From positions 7,192,001 through 7,256,000 of the forward strand of contig NZ_CP031194.1 of NCBI RefSeq assembly GCF_003344965.1: a stretch of DNA of 64,000 nucleotides, given 5' to 3'. A program made the translations under genes and the position numbers. The first letter of the stretch is position 1. Every line of letters starts with the position of its first letter. A model generated the notes under the pieces. The model saw nothing but the letters and a program-made list of their open reading frames with translations, was not told the origin of the DNA and made no database searches. Source of the DNA: Streptomyces paludis (GTDB taxonomy: Bacteria; Actinomycetota; Actinomycetes; Streptomycetales; Streptomycetaceae). Positions 27,160 through 36,462 of this stretch are shown here, piece after piece.

Positions 27160-27996
27160 TTACGCGATGAGCAGACGCCTGGCGATCGCCGCGTCCAGCG
27201 CCGGCCGGTCGCCGCCCGCCATCAGAGCGATGTGCTCCACCATCGGCCCCGGATCGAGCGGCAGTTCCGCACCGTCCGCGCGCAGCCACGCCAGCCAGCG
27301 CGCGATGCGCGCGGCGGTGGCGTAGTCCCGGCGCAGTACGGCGCGGGCCGCTCCGCGGGCCAGCCCCAGCGGCGCGCCCCTGGCGGCGTCGTGCACGGGA
27401 CCGTCCAGCCCCGGCAGGGCCAGGGTGCACAACTGCCCCATCCTGACCGACCACACGGCCCACTCAGCACCGCCCGCACCGCCCGCATCGCCCGCACCGC
27501 CCGCACCGTCCGTACGGACAGCACTGCCCGCACCGCCCGCACCACCCGTACGGTCCGCGCCGCGCGCGGCGTCCTCAGCCGCCCGCGCGGCCGGCGGCTC
27601 CGGCCGGGGCGCGTGCACTCCGTCGGTGTGGCGGCCGGTGAGTACGGCCAGGAGACTGACGGTGGCCCAGTCCCGCCAGGCCATCAGCCAGGCGGCCTCG
27701 GGCCCGCCGGGCGGTGCGGGCACCACCTCGGCCGGGGGCGGCAGCGCGCTGAAGGACAGGGCGATGGCCTCCGCGTCCCCGGTGTGCAGTACGGCCCCGG
27801 TCAGCAGCGCCGGGGCGAGGGCGTCGGCGCCCAGAATCCGGACGGCGGCCAGCGCGGCGCCGGGATCCGCGGCGCTCTCCACATGCTCGGCGACCATGGC
27901 GGTGCCCCCGGAGCCCGAAAGGGCTCCGAGAGCACGTCGTGCCAGGCCGGACGCCGACGCTTGGTACGCGGCGGTCCGCGACTGGTCTTCCGTCAC
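27160..27996 (-). CDS. Hypothetical protein with Gly/Ala repeat insert
   Basis: This protein of 278 residues, mostly predicted helix, is not recognised. The N-terminal half (ARRALGALSGSGGTAMVAEHVESAADPGAALAAVRILG) and C-terminal half (VRMGQLCTLALPGLDGPVHDAARGAPLGLARGAARAVLRRDYATAARIARWLAWLRADG) look folded. A low-complexity segment at about 145-180, GAGGAGSAVRTDGAGGAGDAGG, comes from a tandem DNA repeat at 27440-27560. The GTG start overlaps the stop of the upstream peptide gene (GTGA), showing co-translation. Its function is probably tied to the peptide and the DUF6895-like protein, but no chemistry can be assigned. Confidence 0.7.
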   Translation of the reverse strand: MTEDQSRTAAYQASASGLARRALGALSGSGGTAMVAEHVESAADPGAALAAVRILGADALAPALLTGAVLHTGDAEAIALSFSALPPPAEVVPAPPGGPEAAWLMAWRDWATVSLLAVLTGRHTDGVHAPRPEPPAARAAEDAARGADRTGGAGGAGSAVRTDGAGGAGDAGGAGGAEWAVWSVRMGQLCTLALPGLDGPVHDAARGAPLGLARGAARAVLRRDYATAARIARWLAWLRADGAELPLDPGPMVEHIALMAGGDRPALDAAIARRLLIA

Positions 27997-28166
27997 CTGT
28001 CCTTGGGCTCCTTCGGCGAGAGAAGGGCCAGCAGAAGCAGAATGCCGGCCGCTTCCGGCGCGTAGACCGGGGCGTCGCTTACAGGGGCTTCGGGTTCGGT
28101 CATCGCCGTCCCCAATGCCGTTGTGTCCAGAGTGATTTCTCCCGGCCTGATGGTCTGAGAAAGCAT
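27993..28166 (-). CDS. 57-residue peptide heading an uncharacterised operon
   Basis: This small acidic peptide begins MLSQTIRPGEITLDTTALG, continues with a Glu/Pro/Val-rich middle (TEPEAPVSDAPVYAPEA) and ends with the hydrophobic stretch AAGILLLLALL before a charged tail SPKEPKDR. It has no cysteine. The ATG at 28166 has an excellent GGAG site nine bases upstream; an ATG ten codons earlier lacks one. Its stop overlaps the next gene by four bases. Size, leader-like N-terminus and coupling to unknown proteins are compatible with a ribosomally made peptide precursor or a small membrane-associated partner. Neither is proven. Confidence 0.65.
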   Translation of the reverse strand: MLSQTIRPGEITLDTTALGTAMTEPEAPVSDAPVYAPEAAGILLLLALLSPKEPKDR

Positions 28167-28194
28167 CGGTGCGCTCTCCTCGTCGATAGATGCC

Positions 28195-28213
28195 ATCGCC
28201 CCGACTGGGCGAT
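28195..28213. promoter_or_regulatory. Inverted repeat upstream of the small-peptide operon
   Basis: Arms ATCGCCC and GGGCGAT are separated by five bases and lie 29 bases before the peptide start, between it and the permease stop. It could be a regulator site or a short mRNA hairpin. Confidence 0.35.
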
Positions 28214-28226
28214 ACCAGAAGCGACT

Positions 28227-30596
28227 CTAGTCATTGTGTGACAAACCAGCCATTTGGGGCGGCCTTTCGGTCCTCAACGCGCCTTCCTGCACATGGAACG
28301 GAACGGTCGTCACCACGATCTTCGGCAGATGCCGCAGCGCCCGCCGCAGCCGTCCCGCCAGCGGGCTGTGCAGAACGCGATGCCACCAGTGACGTACGAC
28401 GATCTCCGGAATGATGACGGTGATGGTCAGATCCGGACGCTGATGGTGCAGCGCCTCGATGTAACTGATCAGCGGTGCCACGATCGCGCGGTACGGAGAG
28501 ACGACGATCCGCAGCGGCAGATGGTCCCCCCACAGCAACCACGCCTCGCGGAAGCGCTCCGCGTCCTCGTCGCTCGGGCTGACATGAAGGGCGAGTACGG
28601 GCTGCTGGAGCGAGGCCGCGTAGGCCAGCGCGCGGACGCTGGCCTGGTGGAGCGCGTCGATCGGCACGACGGAGAGATGGCGGATCTCCTCGGGCGTGTC
28701 CTCCTCCTCGGAGTCATCTGTGTTTTTTGCGTTCTCGGCATCCTTGAGGCCCGCCCGGCCGCCGTGCGCCGGTGAGCAGGGATCGGGTGGCGGGGGGAGC
28801 GTGCCGCCGGGGATCTCGATCATCTGCGGATGCAGCCGCAGCGCCGCGGTCACCCGGTCGTAGTGGCGCCGGATCCGCGTCGTCACCAGCAGGAATCCGG
28901 CGACGGCCAGAATCGCGACCCACGCGCCCTCGGTGAACTTCGTGATGCCGGCCGTCACGAAGACGAGCGCCGAGAGCACCGCGCCCGTGACGTTGAAACA
29001 CAGACTCTTGCGCCAGTGCCGGTCGCGCCGCCGCCACCAGTGCACCACCATGCCGCTCTGGGAGAGGGTGAACGCCAGGAACACCCCGACGGCGTACAGC
29101 GGGATCAGCGACGCCGTCCTTCCCTCGAACGCGACATAGACGATCGCCGCCGCCACTGAGAGCACGATGATTCCGTTGCTGAATGCCAGCCGGTCACCCA
29201 GCCGGGTGAAGATCCGCGGCGCGTAGTTGTCACGCGCCAGCAGGAACAGCACCCGCGGGAAGTCGTTGTACGCGGTGTTCGCCGCGAGCAGGAGCACCAG
29301 GGCCGTCGCCGCCTGGGTGAAGACGTACATCCCGCCGGAACCGAAGCTCCGGTGGGCCAGTTGGGACAGTACGGTCTCCTGGGAGTTCGGAATCACCCCC
29401 TCCAGATGCACCATGGCGACCGTCCCCGCGAACAGGGCGACCAGCAGCCCGATCATCCAGGACAGCGTCGTCCGCGCGTTGCGCCACGGGACGGGTTTGA
29501 ACGCGGGTACGGCGTTGGAGATCGCCTCGATCCCGGTCATCGCCGTCGAGCCGGACGCGAACGCCCGCATCACCAGGAGCAGACCGACCCCCTCCGCCGC
29601 GTGCAGCTGCGGCGTCGGTACGGGCTCGAAGCCGCGGCCCGCCGCGTGGTACAGCCCGAAGGCGACCAGCGCCGCGATGGCGACGACGAAGGCGTACGTC
29701 GGCGCGGCGAACACCGCGCCCGCCTGCCGGACCCCGCGCAGATTCCCCGCCAGCAGCAGCGCGATGACCAGCACCCCGATCAGTACGGCCTCGTCGTTCA
29801 GCCCGGGGAGCGCCGAGGTCACGGCCGCCACCCCCGAGGAGACCGAGACCGCGACGGTCAGCACGTAGTCCGTCATCAGCCCGGCGGCGGCCACCAGCCC
29901 CGGCATCCGCCCCAGATTGTCGGTGGCGACGATGTACGAACCACCCCCGTGCGGATACGCACGGATCGTCTGACGGTACGACAACCCCACGGCCAGCATC
30001 AGGAAGGCGATCGCCAGCGCCACCGGCACCGCGTAGGCGAGCCCCGCCGTACCGGCGAGGACCAGGACCACGAGCATGGCCTCGGGACCGTACGCCACCG
30101 ACGACAGCGCGTCCGCCGAGAGCACCGGCAGCGCCACCAGCTTGCGCATCCGCTCGCGCGCGATCGCCGTGCTCCGCAGTGGCGCGCCCAGCACCGCCCG
30201 CCGTAGGCGCGCCCCGAACCCGGTGGGCGCCGCCGCGCCGCCCGCGAACGCCGCCGGCCCGCCCGCCCCCGTACCGGACGGCTGCTCACTGAGCGGAAGG
30301 ACCCGGACGAACCGGCCGAAGCGGGCCGGTACGATCTGCGCCGGCTCGGGGTAGCTGCCGATGTCCGGATCGACCGGCAGTGCCTCGCGCCACGCCTCGG
30401 GGCCGACGGACACCCGGCCCCACTCCCGCCCCACCATCCTCAGCAGCATCGACTGCTCGGCGTCGAGCTTCGGTACCGAGACGGGCTGAGCAGCCGAGTC
30501 GGCGGAATCCTGGCTGCCCTGACCGACCTGCCTGCCCTGACCGACCTGGCCGCTTTGGCCGTCCGGGACTTCCGGGGCTCCTCGGGTATGCGTCAC
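28227..30596 (-). CDS. APC-superfamily amino acid permease
   Basis: This 789-residue membrane transporter has about twelve hydrophobic helices between residues 150 and 590. It shows ALPVLSADALSSVAYGPEAMLVVLV, the helix-break motif YPHGGGSYIVATDNLG, GIEAISNAVPAFKPV and ANTAYNDFPRVLFLLARDNYAPRIF, typical of actinobacterial APC/KUP-like amino acid permeases. A cytosolic C-terminal domain of about 180 residues (VVPIDALHQASVRALAYAAS) resembles a universal-stress-like fold. The first 35 residues are Gln/Gly low complexity (GQSGQVGQGRQVGQGSQ). The GTG start has only a weak GAAGAGA upstream. The next gene on the same strand begins 60 bases downstream, so co-transcription is possible. Confidence 0.87.
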   Translation of the reverse strand: MTHTRGAPEVPDGQSGQVGQGRQVGQGSQDSADSAAQPVSVPKLDAEQSMLLRMVGREWGRVSVGPEAWREALPVDPDIGSYPEPAQIVPARFGRFVRVLPLSEQPSGTGAGGPAAFAGGAAAPTGFGARLRRAVLGAPLRSTAIARERMRKLVALPVLSADALSSVAYGPEAMLVVLVLAGTAGLAYAVPVALAIAFLMLAVGLSYRQTIRAYPHGGGSYIVATDNLGRMPGLVAAAGLMTDYVLTVAVSVSSGVAAVTSALPGLNDEAVLIGVLVIALLLAGNLRGVRQAGAVFAAPTYAFVVAIAALVAFGLYHAAGRGFEPVPTPQLHAAEGVGLLLVMRAFASGSTAMTGIEAISNAVPAFKPVPWRNARTTLSWMIGLLVALFAGTVAMVHLEGVIPNSQETVLSQLAHRSFGSGGMYVFTQAATALVLLLAANTAYNDFPRVLFLLARDNYAPRIFTRLGDRLAFSNGIIVLSVAAAIVYVAFEGRTASLIPLYAVGVFLAFTLSQSGMVVHWWRRRDRHWRKSLCFNVTGAVLSALVFVTAGITKFTEGAWVAILAVAGFLLVTTRIRRHYDRVTAALRLHPQMIEIPGGTLPPPPDPCSPAHGGRAGLKDAENAKNTDDSEEEDTPEEIRHLSVVPIDALHQASVRALAYAASLQQPVLALHVSPSDEDAERFREAWLLWGDHLPLRIVVSPYRAIVAPLISYIEALHHQRPDLTITVIIPEIVVRHWWHRVLHSPLAGRLRRALRHLPKIVVTTVPFHVQEGALRTERPPQMAGLSHND

Positions 30597-30722
30597 GTCC
30601 GTGAGTCTCTTCGGCGGACCGGCCCAGGGGCCCCACCCGCGCCCGGCGACACACGGGCGCGGGCGTCGACCACCCGTTCGGCGGCACCCCTCAGACGGGC
30701 GCGAGGGGAGGCGGACGTACAG

Positions 30723-31721
30723 CTACTGGTTCGTCTTCGGCAGCCCCTTCGGGTTCAGCTCGGAGGAGGACACGGCCTCGTTCGCCAGCCCCCAGCGGTC
30801 CAGGACCTTCTGGTACGTGCCGTTTTTGATCACGGTGTTGAGCGCTTCCTGAACGGCCTTGATCAGCCCGTTTTCCTTTTTCGTCGTGGCCGCGATCTCG
30901 CCCTGGACATCGGCGCCGCCGCCCGAGTACGTACCGATGATCTCGGTCTGTCCCACGGACGCCACGTGGTAAGCGGCCGTCGGGTTGGGGCCGAGATAGG
31001 CGTCGAGGCGGCCGGAGCCGAGGGCGAGGTAGTAGTCGGTCGCGTTCTGGTAGTACTTGATGTCGGTGGGCTTGAGCCCCTTCTTCACATTCTCCTCGCT
31101 CCAGGTGACCAGCAGCTTCTCCTGGTTGGTGCCGGAGCCGACCCCGATGGTCCGGCCCGCCACGTCCGCCGGCTTGCTCACCTTCCAGTCGGCGCCCTTC
31201 TTGGCCTCGAAGGCGAGGTTGTCCAGCCGGTACGTGGCGAAGTCGTACTTCTCCTTGCGCTCCTCGGTGACCGTGATGTTGCTGAGCCCGGCGTCGTACT
31301 TGCCGCTGTCGAGCCCGACGAAGATGTTCGCCCAGTCGACCGTGTTGTAGTGCGGCTTGAGCCCGAGCACATTCGCGATGAGCGAGGCGATGTCCGGCTC
31401 CACCCCGATCACGGTCTTGTCGTCGGTGGCGTAGAAACCCAGCGGAGGCGCGGTACCGGTCGTACCGACGATCTCCAGAGTGCCCCGCTTACGGATCGCC
31501 TCCGGTACGAGGGCGGCGATGGAATCCACCTTGGGTGTGGTGACCCGGTTCTGGTCCGGGCCCAGATTGATCTTCGAACCGCTGCCGCCCTTGGCGGAGC
31601 CCGTGGCCGCGACCGTGTCGGTGGTGTCGTCGGCGGAAGTGCCGCAGGCGGTGAGCGAGAACGCGGCGGCGAGGCCCAGCAGGGCGGCGGTGGTACGGAC
31701 GAGGGAACGGCGCGGCGGCAC
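30723..31721 (-). CDS. ABC transporter substrate-binding lipoprotein
   Basis: This 332-residue extracellular solute-binding protein (family 3, polar amino-acid type) has a lipoprotein signal with lipobox L-T-A-C at residues 23-26 (AAFSLTACGTS). The mature domain shows GTLEIVGTTGTAPPLGFYATDDKTVIGVEPDIASLIANVLG, FVGLDSGKYDAGLSNITVTEERKEKYDFATY and TIGVGSGTNQEKLL. The GTG start has AAGGAG six bases upstream. It follows the ATPase gene after an 88-base gap and probably delivers a small sulfur-containing or amino-acid ligand to the permease. The ligand is inferred only from operon context. Confidence 0.9.
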   Translation of the reverse strand: MPPRRSLVRTTAALLGLAAAFSLTACGTSADDTTDTVAATGSAKGGSGSKINLGPDQNRVTTPKVDSIAALVPEAIRKRGTLEIVGTTGTAPPLGFYATDDKTVIGVEPDIASLIANVLGLKPHYNTVDWANIFVGLDSGKYDAGLSNITVTEERKEKYDFATYRLDNLAFEAKKGADWKVSKPADVAGRTIGVGSGTNQEKLLVTWSEENVKKGLKPTDIKYYQNATDYYLALGSGRLDAYLGPNPTAAYHVASVGQTEIIGTYSGGGADVQGEIAATTKKENGLIKAVQEALNTVIKNGTYQKVLDRWGLANEAVSSSELNPKGLPKTNQ

Positions 31722-31809
31722 GGTGACTCCTTGGCGGAATGTCGGCTGAGGGAAAGGAACGGCTGAGAGAGGAGAGGCAGAGAGAAAAGAGGAAGAGGCT
31801 GGGCGGGAG

Positions 31810-32586
31810 TCAGAGCACCTTCGAGAGGAACGCCTTCGTCCGCTCGTGACGCGGCCGGTCGAGTACCTCCGCCGGCGGTCCCTGCTCGACGATCACGCCC
31901 TCGTCCATGAACACGACGGTGTCGGCGACCTCACGGGCGAAGCCGATCTCATGAGTGACGACGATCATGGTGGTCCCGCTGACGGCCAGATCCTTGATGA
32001 CGTCGAGGACCTCACCGACCAGCTCCGGGTCGAGCGCCGAGGTCGGCTCGTCGAAGAGCAGCACCTTCGGTTCCAGCGCGAGCGCGCGGGCGATGGCCAC
32101 ACGCTGCTGCTGGCCGCCGGAGAGCTGACGCGGATAGGCGTCCGCCTTGTCCGCGAGCCCCACCCGCTCCAGCAGCGCCCCGGCCTGTTCGACCGCCTCC
32201 TTACGGGGGCGGCGCAGTGCCGAGACCGGGGCCTCGATGATGTTCTCGACGACGGTCAGATGCGGGAAGAGATTGAAGTTCTGGAAGACGAATCCGATGT
32301 GGAGCCGCTGCTTGAGCACCTCCCGCTCCTTCAGCTCGTGGAGCGCGGAGCCGACGCGGCGGTAGCCGATCAGCTCGCCGTCGATGCTCACGTAACCGCG
32401 GTTGAGCTTTTCGAGATGGTTGATGCTGCGCAGCAGTGTCGACTTGCCCGAACCGGACGGGCCGAGCACGACCGTCACCTCACCGGCCCGGACCTGGAGG
32501 TCGACTCCGCGCAGGACTTCGAGCGCGCCGAAGTTCTTGTGGACGCCGCGTACTTCGACCATCGGACGGCGGCTGTCGGTGCTCAT
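31810..32586 (-). CDS. Polar amino acid-type ABC transporter ATPase
   Basis: This 258-residue ATPase has Walker [10 protein letters not shown] at 42-50, the Q-loop [17 protein letters not shown], signature [16 protein letters not shown], Walker [15 protein letters not shown] and the switch His in [11 protein letters not shown]. This spacing is typical of the HisP/GlnQ family. Its ATG overlaps the permease stop by four bases (ATGA), so the two subunits are co-translated. Confidence 0.94.
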   Translation of the reverse strand: MSTDSRRPMVEVRGVHKNFGALEVLRGVDLQVRAGEVTVVLGPSGSGKSTLLRSINHLEKLNRGYVSIDGELIGYRRVGSALHELKEREVLKQRLHIGFVFQNFNLFPHLTVVENIIEAPVSALRRPRKEAVEQAGALLERVGLADKADAYPRQLSGGQQQRVAIARALALEPKVLLFDEPTSALDPELVGEVLDVIKDLAVSGTTMIVVTHEIGFAREVADTVVFMDEGVIVEQGPPAEVLDRPRHERTKAFLSKVL

Positions 32587-33617
32587 TTCTGGATCCCTCC
32601 GGTGGCGGCGGCAGCCCGCATCCGCAGGCTGAACGCCCGCGCGCGCTGGAGCGGGGTGGGCGGGGGAGTGCGCTCGGCGCCGCGCGCGAAGTGCCGCTCC
32701 ACGTAGTACTGGGCGATGGACAGCAGCGTGGTCAGCAGGATGTACCAGGCCGTGGCGACCATCAGCAGCGGTACGACCCGTCCGTTGCGGCCGTAGATCA
32801 CCTGCACCTGGTAGAACAGCTCGCCGATGGCCATCACGGAGACGATCGAGGTGCCCTTGAAGAGGGAGATCACCTCGTTGGCCGCGTTGGGCAGGATGCC
32901 GCGCATCGCCTGCGGCAGCAGAACGCGGCGCAGCTGCCGCAGCCGGGGGATACCGAGCGCGGCGGCGGCCTCCAACTGCCCGCTGTCGACGGAGATGATG
33001 CCGCCGCGCACGATCTCCGCGGCGTAGGCGGCCTGGTGCAGCGCGAGGCCGATGACGGCGGCCGAGAGGGCACCGACCAGATTCATCGTGTCGAAGCTCC
33101 ACAGCACCGGCCCGAAGGGGACTCCGACGCCCAACTCCTTGTAGAGATAAGCGAGGTTGAACCAGAACAGCAGTTGCACGATGAGGGGGATCGACCGGAA
33201 GGCCCAGATGTACGTCCAGGCGATCGTCTGGAGGATCACACTGCGCGACAGCCGCATGAAGGCGAGGAGGATACCGAGGGCGAAGCCGATCGCCGTTCCG
33301 TAGAAGGTGAGTTGGAGGGTCACCCAGACGGCCTTCAGTACGGTGTCGGCCGTGAGATAGCGGAAGAAGGTGTCCCACTCCCACCCCGGGTTGGTGAGCA
33401 GACCGTGGCCGAACTGGGCGACGACGACCAGCGCGGCGGCGCCCGCGACCCAGCGCCAGTAGTGGCGCGCGGGAACGACCTTCAGCGCGGCGAGATCGTC
33501 GTGGCTCACCTCGCCGCTCACCTCGCCGCTCACCTTGTCGGGACGCGACGCGGGCAAGGCTGAGGGCGAGGACGGGGGAAGGGAAGCCGCTGTGACGGCG
33601 GTGGACGTGGTGTCCAT
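32583..33617 (-). CDS. Polar amino acid-type ABC transporter permease
   Basis: This 344-residue inner-membrane subunit has about five helices in the conserved core. It shows [46 protein letters not shown], and the EAA loop [50 protein letters not shown], a hallmark of HisMQ-type permeases. A disordered Ser/Pro N-terminus of about 45 residues includes a small duplication (SGEVSGEVS). The ATG starts 17 bases after the acetyltransferase stop. Only one permease gene is present, so it probably works as a homodimer. Confidence 0.93.
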   Translation of the reverse strand: MDTTSTAVTAASLPPSSPSALPASRPDKVSGEVSGEVSHDDLAALKVVPARHYWRWVAGAAALVVVAQFGHGLLTNPGWEWDTFFRYLTADTVLKAVWVTLQLTFYGTAIGFALGILLAFMRLSRSVILQTIAWTYIWAFRSIPLIVQLLFWFNLAYLYKELGVGVPFGPVLWSFDTMNLVGALSAAVIGLALHQAAYAAEIVRGGIISVDSGQLEAAAALGIPRLRQLRRVLLPQAMRGILPNAANEVISLFKGTSIVSVMAIGELFYQVQVIYGRNGRVVPLLMVATAWYILLTTLLSIAQYYVERHFARGAERTPPPTPLQRARAFSLRMRAAAATGGIQK

Positions 33618-33634
33618 TCAAGGGCTCCTGCGGG

Positions 33635-34204
33635 TCACTGGTGTGCGGGCGGGCTGAACCGGGACGTCTCGACGGGCGCCGCGGCGGCGGTGGACGCGCC
33701 GCCGGAACACCCGCGGCCCGCGAGAGCCTTCTCGAACGGCAGCGGGCCGATCGTCTCCGGATCCGCGTCCGTGTCGAACAGCGGTGTGTACCCGGCCGCC
33801 AGATACAGCCCACGGGCCTCCGGCTGGCGCGGCCCGGTGGTCAGACAGACCCTGCGGTACCCCCGTACGGTCGCGATCCGCTCCAACTCCCCGACCACGC
33901 GCCGCGCGAGCCCGCGCCGCCGGTGCGCGGAGTGCGTCCAGATGCGCTTGAGTTCGGCCGTGGTCGCGTCGTAGCGGCGGAACGCGCCCCCGGCGACCGG
34001 CTCGCCGTGCTCCAGCAACAGCAGCAGTTCCCCGTGCGGCGGCTCGAACTCCGTGGCCGGATACCGGGCCATCTCGCCGTGCGCGTCCTTGCCGTACCGG
34101 GTCGCGTACTCGTCGCCCAGCTCCCGCAGCATCGGGCGCACCAGCGGATCCGACACCCGGGTCCGCAGCCAGGCCGCCCCGCCCGGCCGGGCCACGGAGG
34201 TCAT
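33635..34204 (-). CDS. GNAT-family N-acetyltransferase
   Basis: This 189-residue acetyltransferase has the acetyl-CoA loop [24 protein letters not shown] (the R/Q-x-x-G-x-G/A region) and the following [28 protein letters not shown]. The ATG overlaps the monooxygenase stop (ATGA). Its place between a flavin monooxygenase and an ABC importer suggests that it acetylates, or clears the toxicity of, an imported sulfur or amine compound. The substrate cannot be read from sequence. The last 20 residues are a Ser/Ala-rich tail. Confidence 0.88.
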   Translation of the reverse strand: MTSVARPGGAAWLRTRVSDPLVRPMLRELGDEYATRYGKDAHGEMARYPATEFEPPHGELLLLLEHGEPVAGGAFRRYDATTAELKRIWTHSAHRRRGLARRVVGELERIATVRGYRRVCLTTGPRQPEARGLYLAAGYTPLFDTDADPETIGPLPFEKALAGRGCSGGASTAAAAPVETSRFSPPAHQ

Positions 34205-35415
34205 CGGCCGGCCCCGGCCCCGGCGGCGCGCGGGCCCGCGGCGCGCGGACCCTCGCTTCCCGTGGGGACGCTCCTCGGGCCGAGGATCTCCGGGTCGAGG
34301 GTCTCCGGACCGCGCCGGGCGCCCTCGGCGTCGCGCCGGGCCACGCCCTCCCGTACCAGCGGGATGACATGCCGGCCGAAGTCGATGGCGTCGCCCAGCA
34401 GGTCGTAGCCCCGGGCGGAGATGATGTCCACACCGAGGTCGTAGTAGTCGAGCAGCGCGCGGGCGACCGTCTCCGGTGTGCCGACCAGGGCATTGGAGTT
34501 GCCCGCGCCGCCCGTCGCCGCGGCCGTCGGGGTCCAGAGCGCCCGGTCGTACCGTTCGCCGTCCCGCGCGATCGAGATCAGCCGCCGCGACCCCGCGTTC
34601 TCGGGCTCGCCGCGCCGGTGGTGGCGGACGACCGCGGAGTCGCCGCGCGCCCTGCGCGCCTTGATCGTGTCCACCGTCCGGTACGCCTTCTCCCAGGCCA
34701 GCTCCTCCGTCGGCGCGATGATCGGCCGGAACGCCACCTGGATACGGGGCGGGGTCGCGTGGCCGGCGGCGCGGGCCGCCGCCCGTACCGACGCGATCTG
34801 CTCCGCCGTCCTCTCCAGCGGCTCGCCCCACAGCGCGTAGATGTCCGCCTCGGCGCCGCCCGCCGCGTACGCCGCGGCCGAGGAACCGCCGAACGACACA
34901 TCGGGGCGGGGCTGTTGGACGGGGAACACATCGCTAACGAAGTCGTGGAACCGGTAGTGCTCGCCCTCGTGGTCGAAGGACTCGTGCGAGGTCCAGATCC
35001 GCTTGACGATCTCGATGTACTCGCGGGTACGGCCGTACCGCTGGTCCTTGGTGAGTGTGTCGCCCTCGCGTCCCTGCTCGTGGTCGTTGCCGCCGGTGAT
35101 GAAGTGCACCGTGAGCCGGCCGTCGCTGATCTGATCCAGCGTCGCGAACGTCTTCGCGGCGAACGTCGGGTAGGAGACATTCGGCCGGTGCGCGAGCAGG
35201 ATCTGGAGCTTGTCCAGCCGGGAGGCGATGTACGCGGCGGCCGGCGCCGGATCGGGAGAGCCGGAACCGTACGCGAACAGCACCCGGTCCCAGCCGTGGT
35301 CCTCATGGGCGCGGGCGAGCTTGAGTGTGTATTCCTTGTCGAACGCGGCTCCGGAGCGCGGGCCGGTCTCCGACCCGTCGTTGGTGGCGGCGATTCCGAG
35401 GAACTCCACAGGCAT
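34201..35415 (-). CDS. LLM-class FMNH2-dependent monooxygenase (SsuD-like)
   Basis: This 404-residue (beta/alpha)8 bacterial-luciferase-like enzyme shows VEFLGIAATND, HEDHGWDRVLFAYGSGSPDP, ILLAHRPNVSYPTFAAKTFATLDQISDGRLTVHFITGG, then GRTREYIEIVKRIWTSHESFDHEGEHYRF and VSFGGSSAAAYAAGGAEADIYALWGEP. These are the family traits of alkanesulfonate or dimethyl-sulfone-type monooxygenases, which free sulfite from organosulfur compounds. It is the first large gene of the operon and is preceded by a Cys-containing leader ORF, both pointing to sulfur supply. The C-terminal 25 residues are Gly/Ala low complexity. Confidence 0.9.
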   Translation of the reverse strand: MPVEFLGIAATNDGSETGPRSGAAFDKEYTLKLARAHEDHGWDRVLFAYGSGSPDPAPAAAYIASRLDKLQILLAHRPNVSYPTFAAKTFATLDQISDGRLTVHFITGGNDHEQGREGDTLTKDQRYGRTREYIEIVKRIWTSHESFDHEGEHYRFHDFVSDVFPVQQPRPDVSFGGSSAAAYAAGGAEADIYALWGEPLERTAEQIASVRAAARAAGHATPPRIQVAFRPIIAPTEELAWEKAYRTVDTIKARRARGDSAVVRHHRRGEPENAGSRRLISIARDGERYDRALWTPTAAATGGAGNSNALVGTPETVARALLDYYDLGVDIISARGYDLLGDAIDFGRHVIPLVREGVARRDAEGARRGPETLDPEILGPRSVPTGSEGPRAAGPRAAGAGAGR

Positions 35416-35650
35416 GAGGGACCTTTCGGGCAGGGGAGGACAGGGCAGGACGGGGCGCGGCGCGGCGGAGGAACGCGACGTACGGACGCGGACACACCGA
35501 CATGGCCGACCGACGGCAGCGCGCGGCGACGAGTGGCGCGTCAGCGCCTACGGGAAGTACGGGGGTACGGGAGGCTCGGCGGCAGCGTGCGCTACAGGGT
35601 CACCGGGGAAGAAGAGTGGGGCGGCCGGTCAGGGCGGGCCCGCTGCCGGG
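35416..35650 (-). promoter_or_regulatory. Putative attenuator region between leader ORF and monooxygenase
   Basis: This 235-base stretch separates the Cys leader peptide from the first structural gene. No gene is supported here. If the leader ORF controls readthrough, the competing hairpins should lie in this interval. I did not resolve a defined terminator by eye. Confidence 0.35.
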
Positions 35651-35728
35651 TCAGGCGCAACAAGAGGCGGACCACACACGACCGAAGTCGATGTGTCCGC
35701 GGGTGACCAACGGCAGTTGCTTCTGCAT
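35651..35728 (-). CDS. Cysteine-containing leader peptide (25 aa)
   Basis: This short ORF, ATG to TGA, encodes 25 residues beginning MQKQLPLVTRGHIDFGRV and ending WSASCCA. The core RGHIDFGRV followed by a Cys pair matches the small leader peptides found upstream of sulfur-metabolism operons in Streptomyces and relatives. Ribosome pausing at the Cys codons would couple operon expression to cysteine supply, as described for polycysteine leader ORFs in mycobacteria. There is no Shine-Dalgarno site. Instead a promoter (-10 six bases before the ATG) predicts a leaderless transcript. It lies 235 bases upstream of the FMN monooxygenase on the same strand. Confidence 0.85.
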   Translation of the reverse strand: MQKQLPLVTRGHIDFGRVWSASCCA

Positions 35729-35734
35729 GAAGCC

Positions 35735-35764
35735 AATTGAGCACGGGACCTTCACCGAAGTCAA
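35735..35764 (-). promoter_or_regulatory. Promoter of the sulfur operon (leaderless start)
   Basis: On the minus strand TTGACT (35764-35759) and TCAATT (35740-35735) are spaced by 18 bases. Only six bases separate the -10 from the leader ATG, which puts transcription start at or beside the A of the ATG. Confidence 0.65.
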
Positions 35765-35863
35765 CATGGGCTCACTCCGTGGGCATGCGCGCGCCGGGGC
35801 ACCGGCGCGCACAGCCCGCTATCGTCGGAAGTGGGGGCCGTAGCGGCAGAGGAAGTGGTCCAC

Positions 35864-36244
35864 GTGAACAGCACCCGACAGCCCGCGGCGGAGGTCGTGG
35901 TCGCGCTCACCGGCGGGGTGAAGGAGGACGCGCGGGAGGTGTTCGGCGCGCTGCGCTCGGCGTACGGCTGCGACCGCGCGGCCGAGGACGTACCGAATGA
36001 GGTCCCGGGGGCGGGGGACCGCCCGACCGTGTGGATCGCGACGTTCGACGCCTCCGACGTACGGGCACGCCCGCCGCGCCCGGCGCGGCTGACGGCCCCG
36101 GTCGTGGCCACCCTCCAGGGCGGCTACGCGGCGGTGGACAGCCTGCGCGGAAGCCTGGCCTCGGCCTTCGCCGTACGCGAGGTCGGTACGGCCTACGGCG
36201 ACCAGGAGGAAGAGGTGCAGCTGAGGCTGGAGAGCCGCGTATAG
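35864..36244 (+). CDS. Hypothetical protein (126 aa)
   Basis: This small protein with a beta-alpha start (PAAEVVVALTGGVKEDAREVFGALRSAYGC) is followed by an acidic linker, a second strand (TVWIATFD) and a C-terminal helical part (APVVATLQGGYAAVDSLRGSLASAFAVRE). No signal peptide or membrane helix is present and no family is recognised. The GTG start at 35864 is supported by GAGGAA about nine bases upstream. It is divergent from the sulfur operon. Confidence 0.7.
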   Translation: MNSTRQPAAEVVVALTGGVKEDAREVFGALRSAYGCDRAAEDVPNEVPGAGDRPTVWIATFDASDVRARPPRPARLTAPVVATLQGGYAAVDSLRGSLASAFAVREVGTAYGDQEEEVQLRLESRV

Positions 36245-36462
36245 CCGTCCCGCACCCTCGCGCGGCTTGCCCTTGGCGCCTCCCCGCAGCCCTCCGTACC
36301 CCCTCGTCCGTTCGTGTTGCGGGGCGGCGCGTACGGGCGCACGCTGGTGATGACCCGTTCAGGGTGATCGCTCACGCTTCGTGCTCGGGAGCCGTTGACG
36401 CACAACGCGGTGAAGCTGGTGGGCCCCGTAGCGTGATGAGGCGTGATGAGGAGCCTTCGACC

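Noticed and set aside
28166..28196. ATG at 28196 as start of the small peptide
   Set aside because: No convincing ribosome site; the ATG at 28166 has GGAG at ideal spacing.
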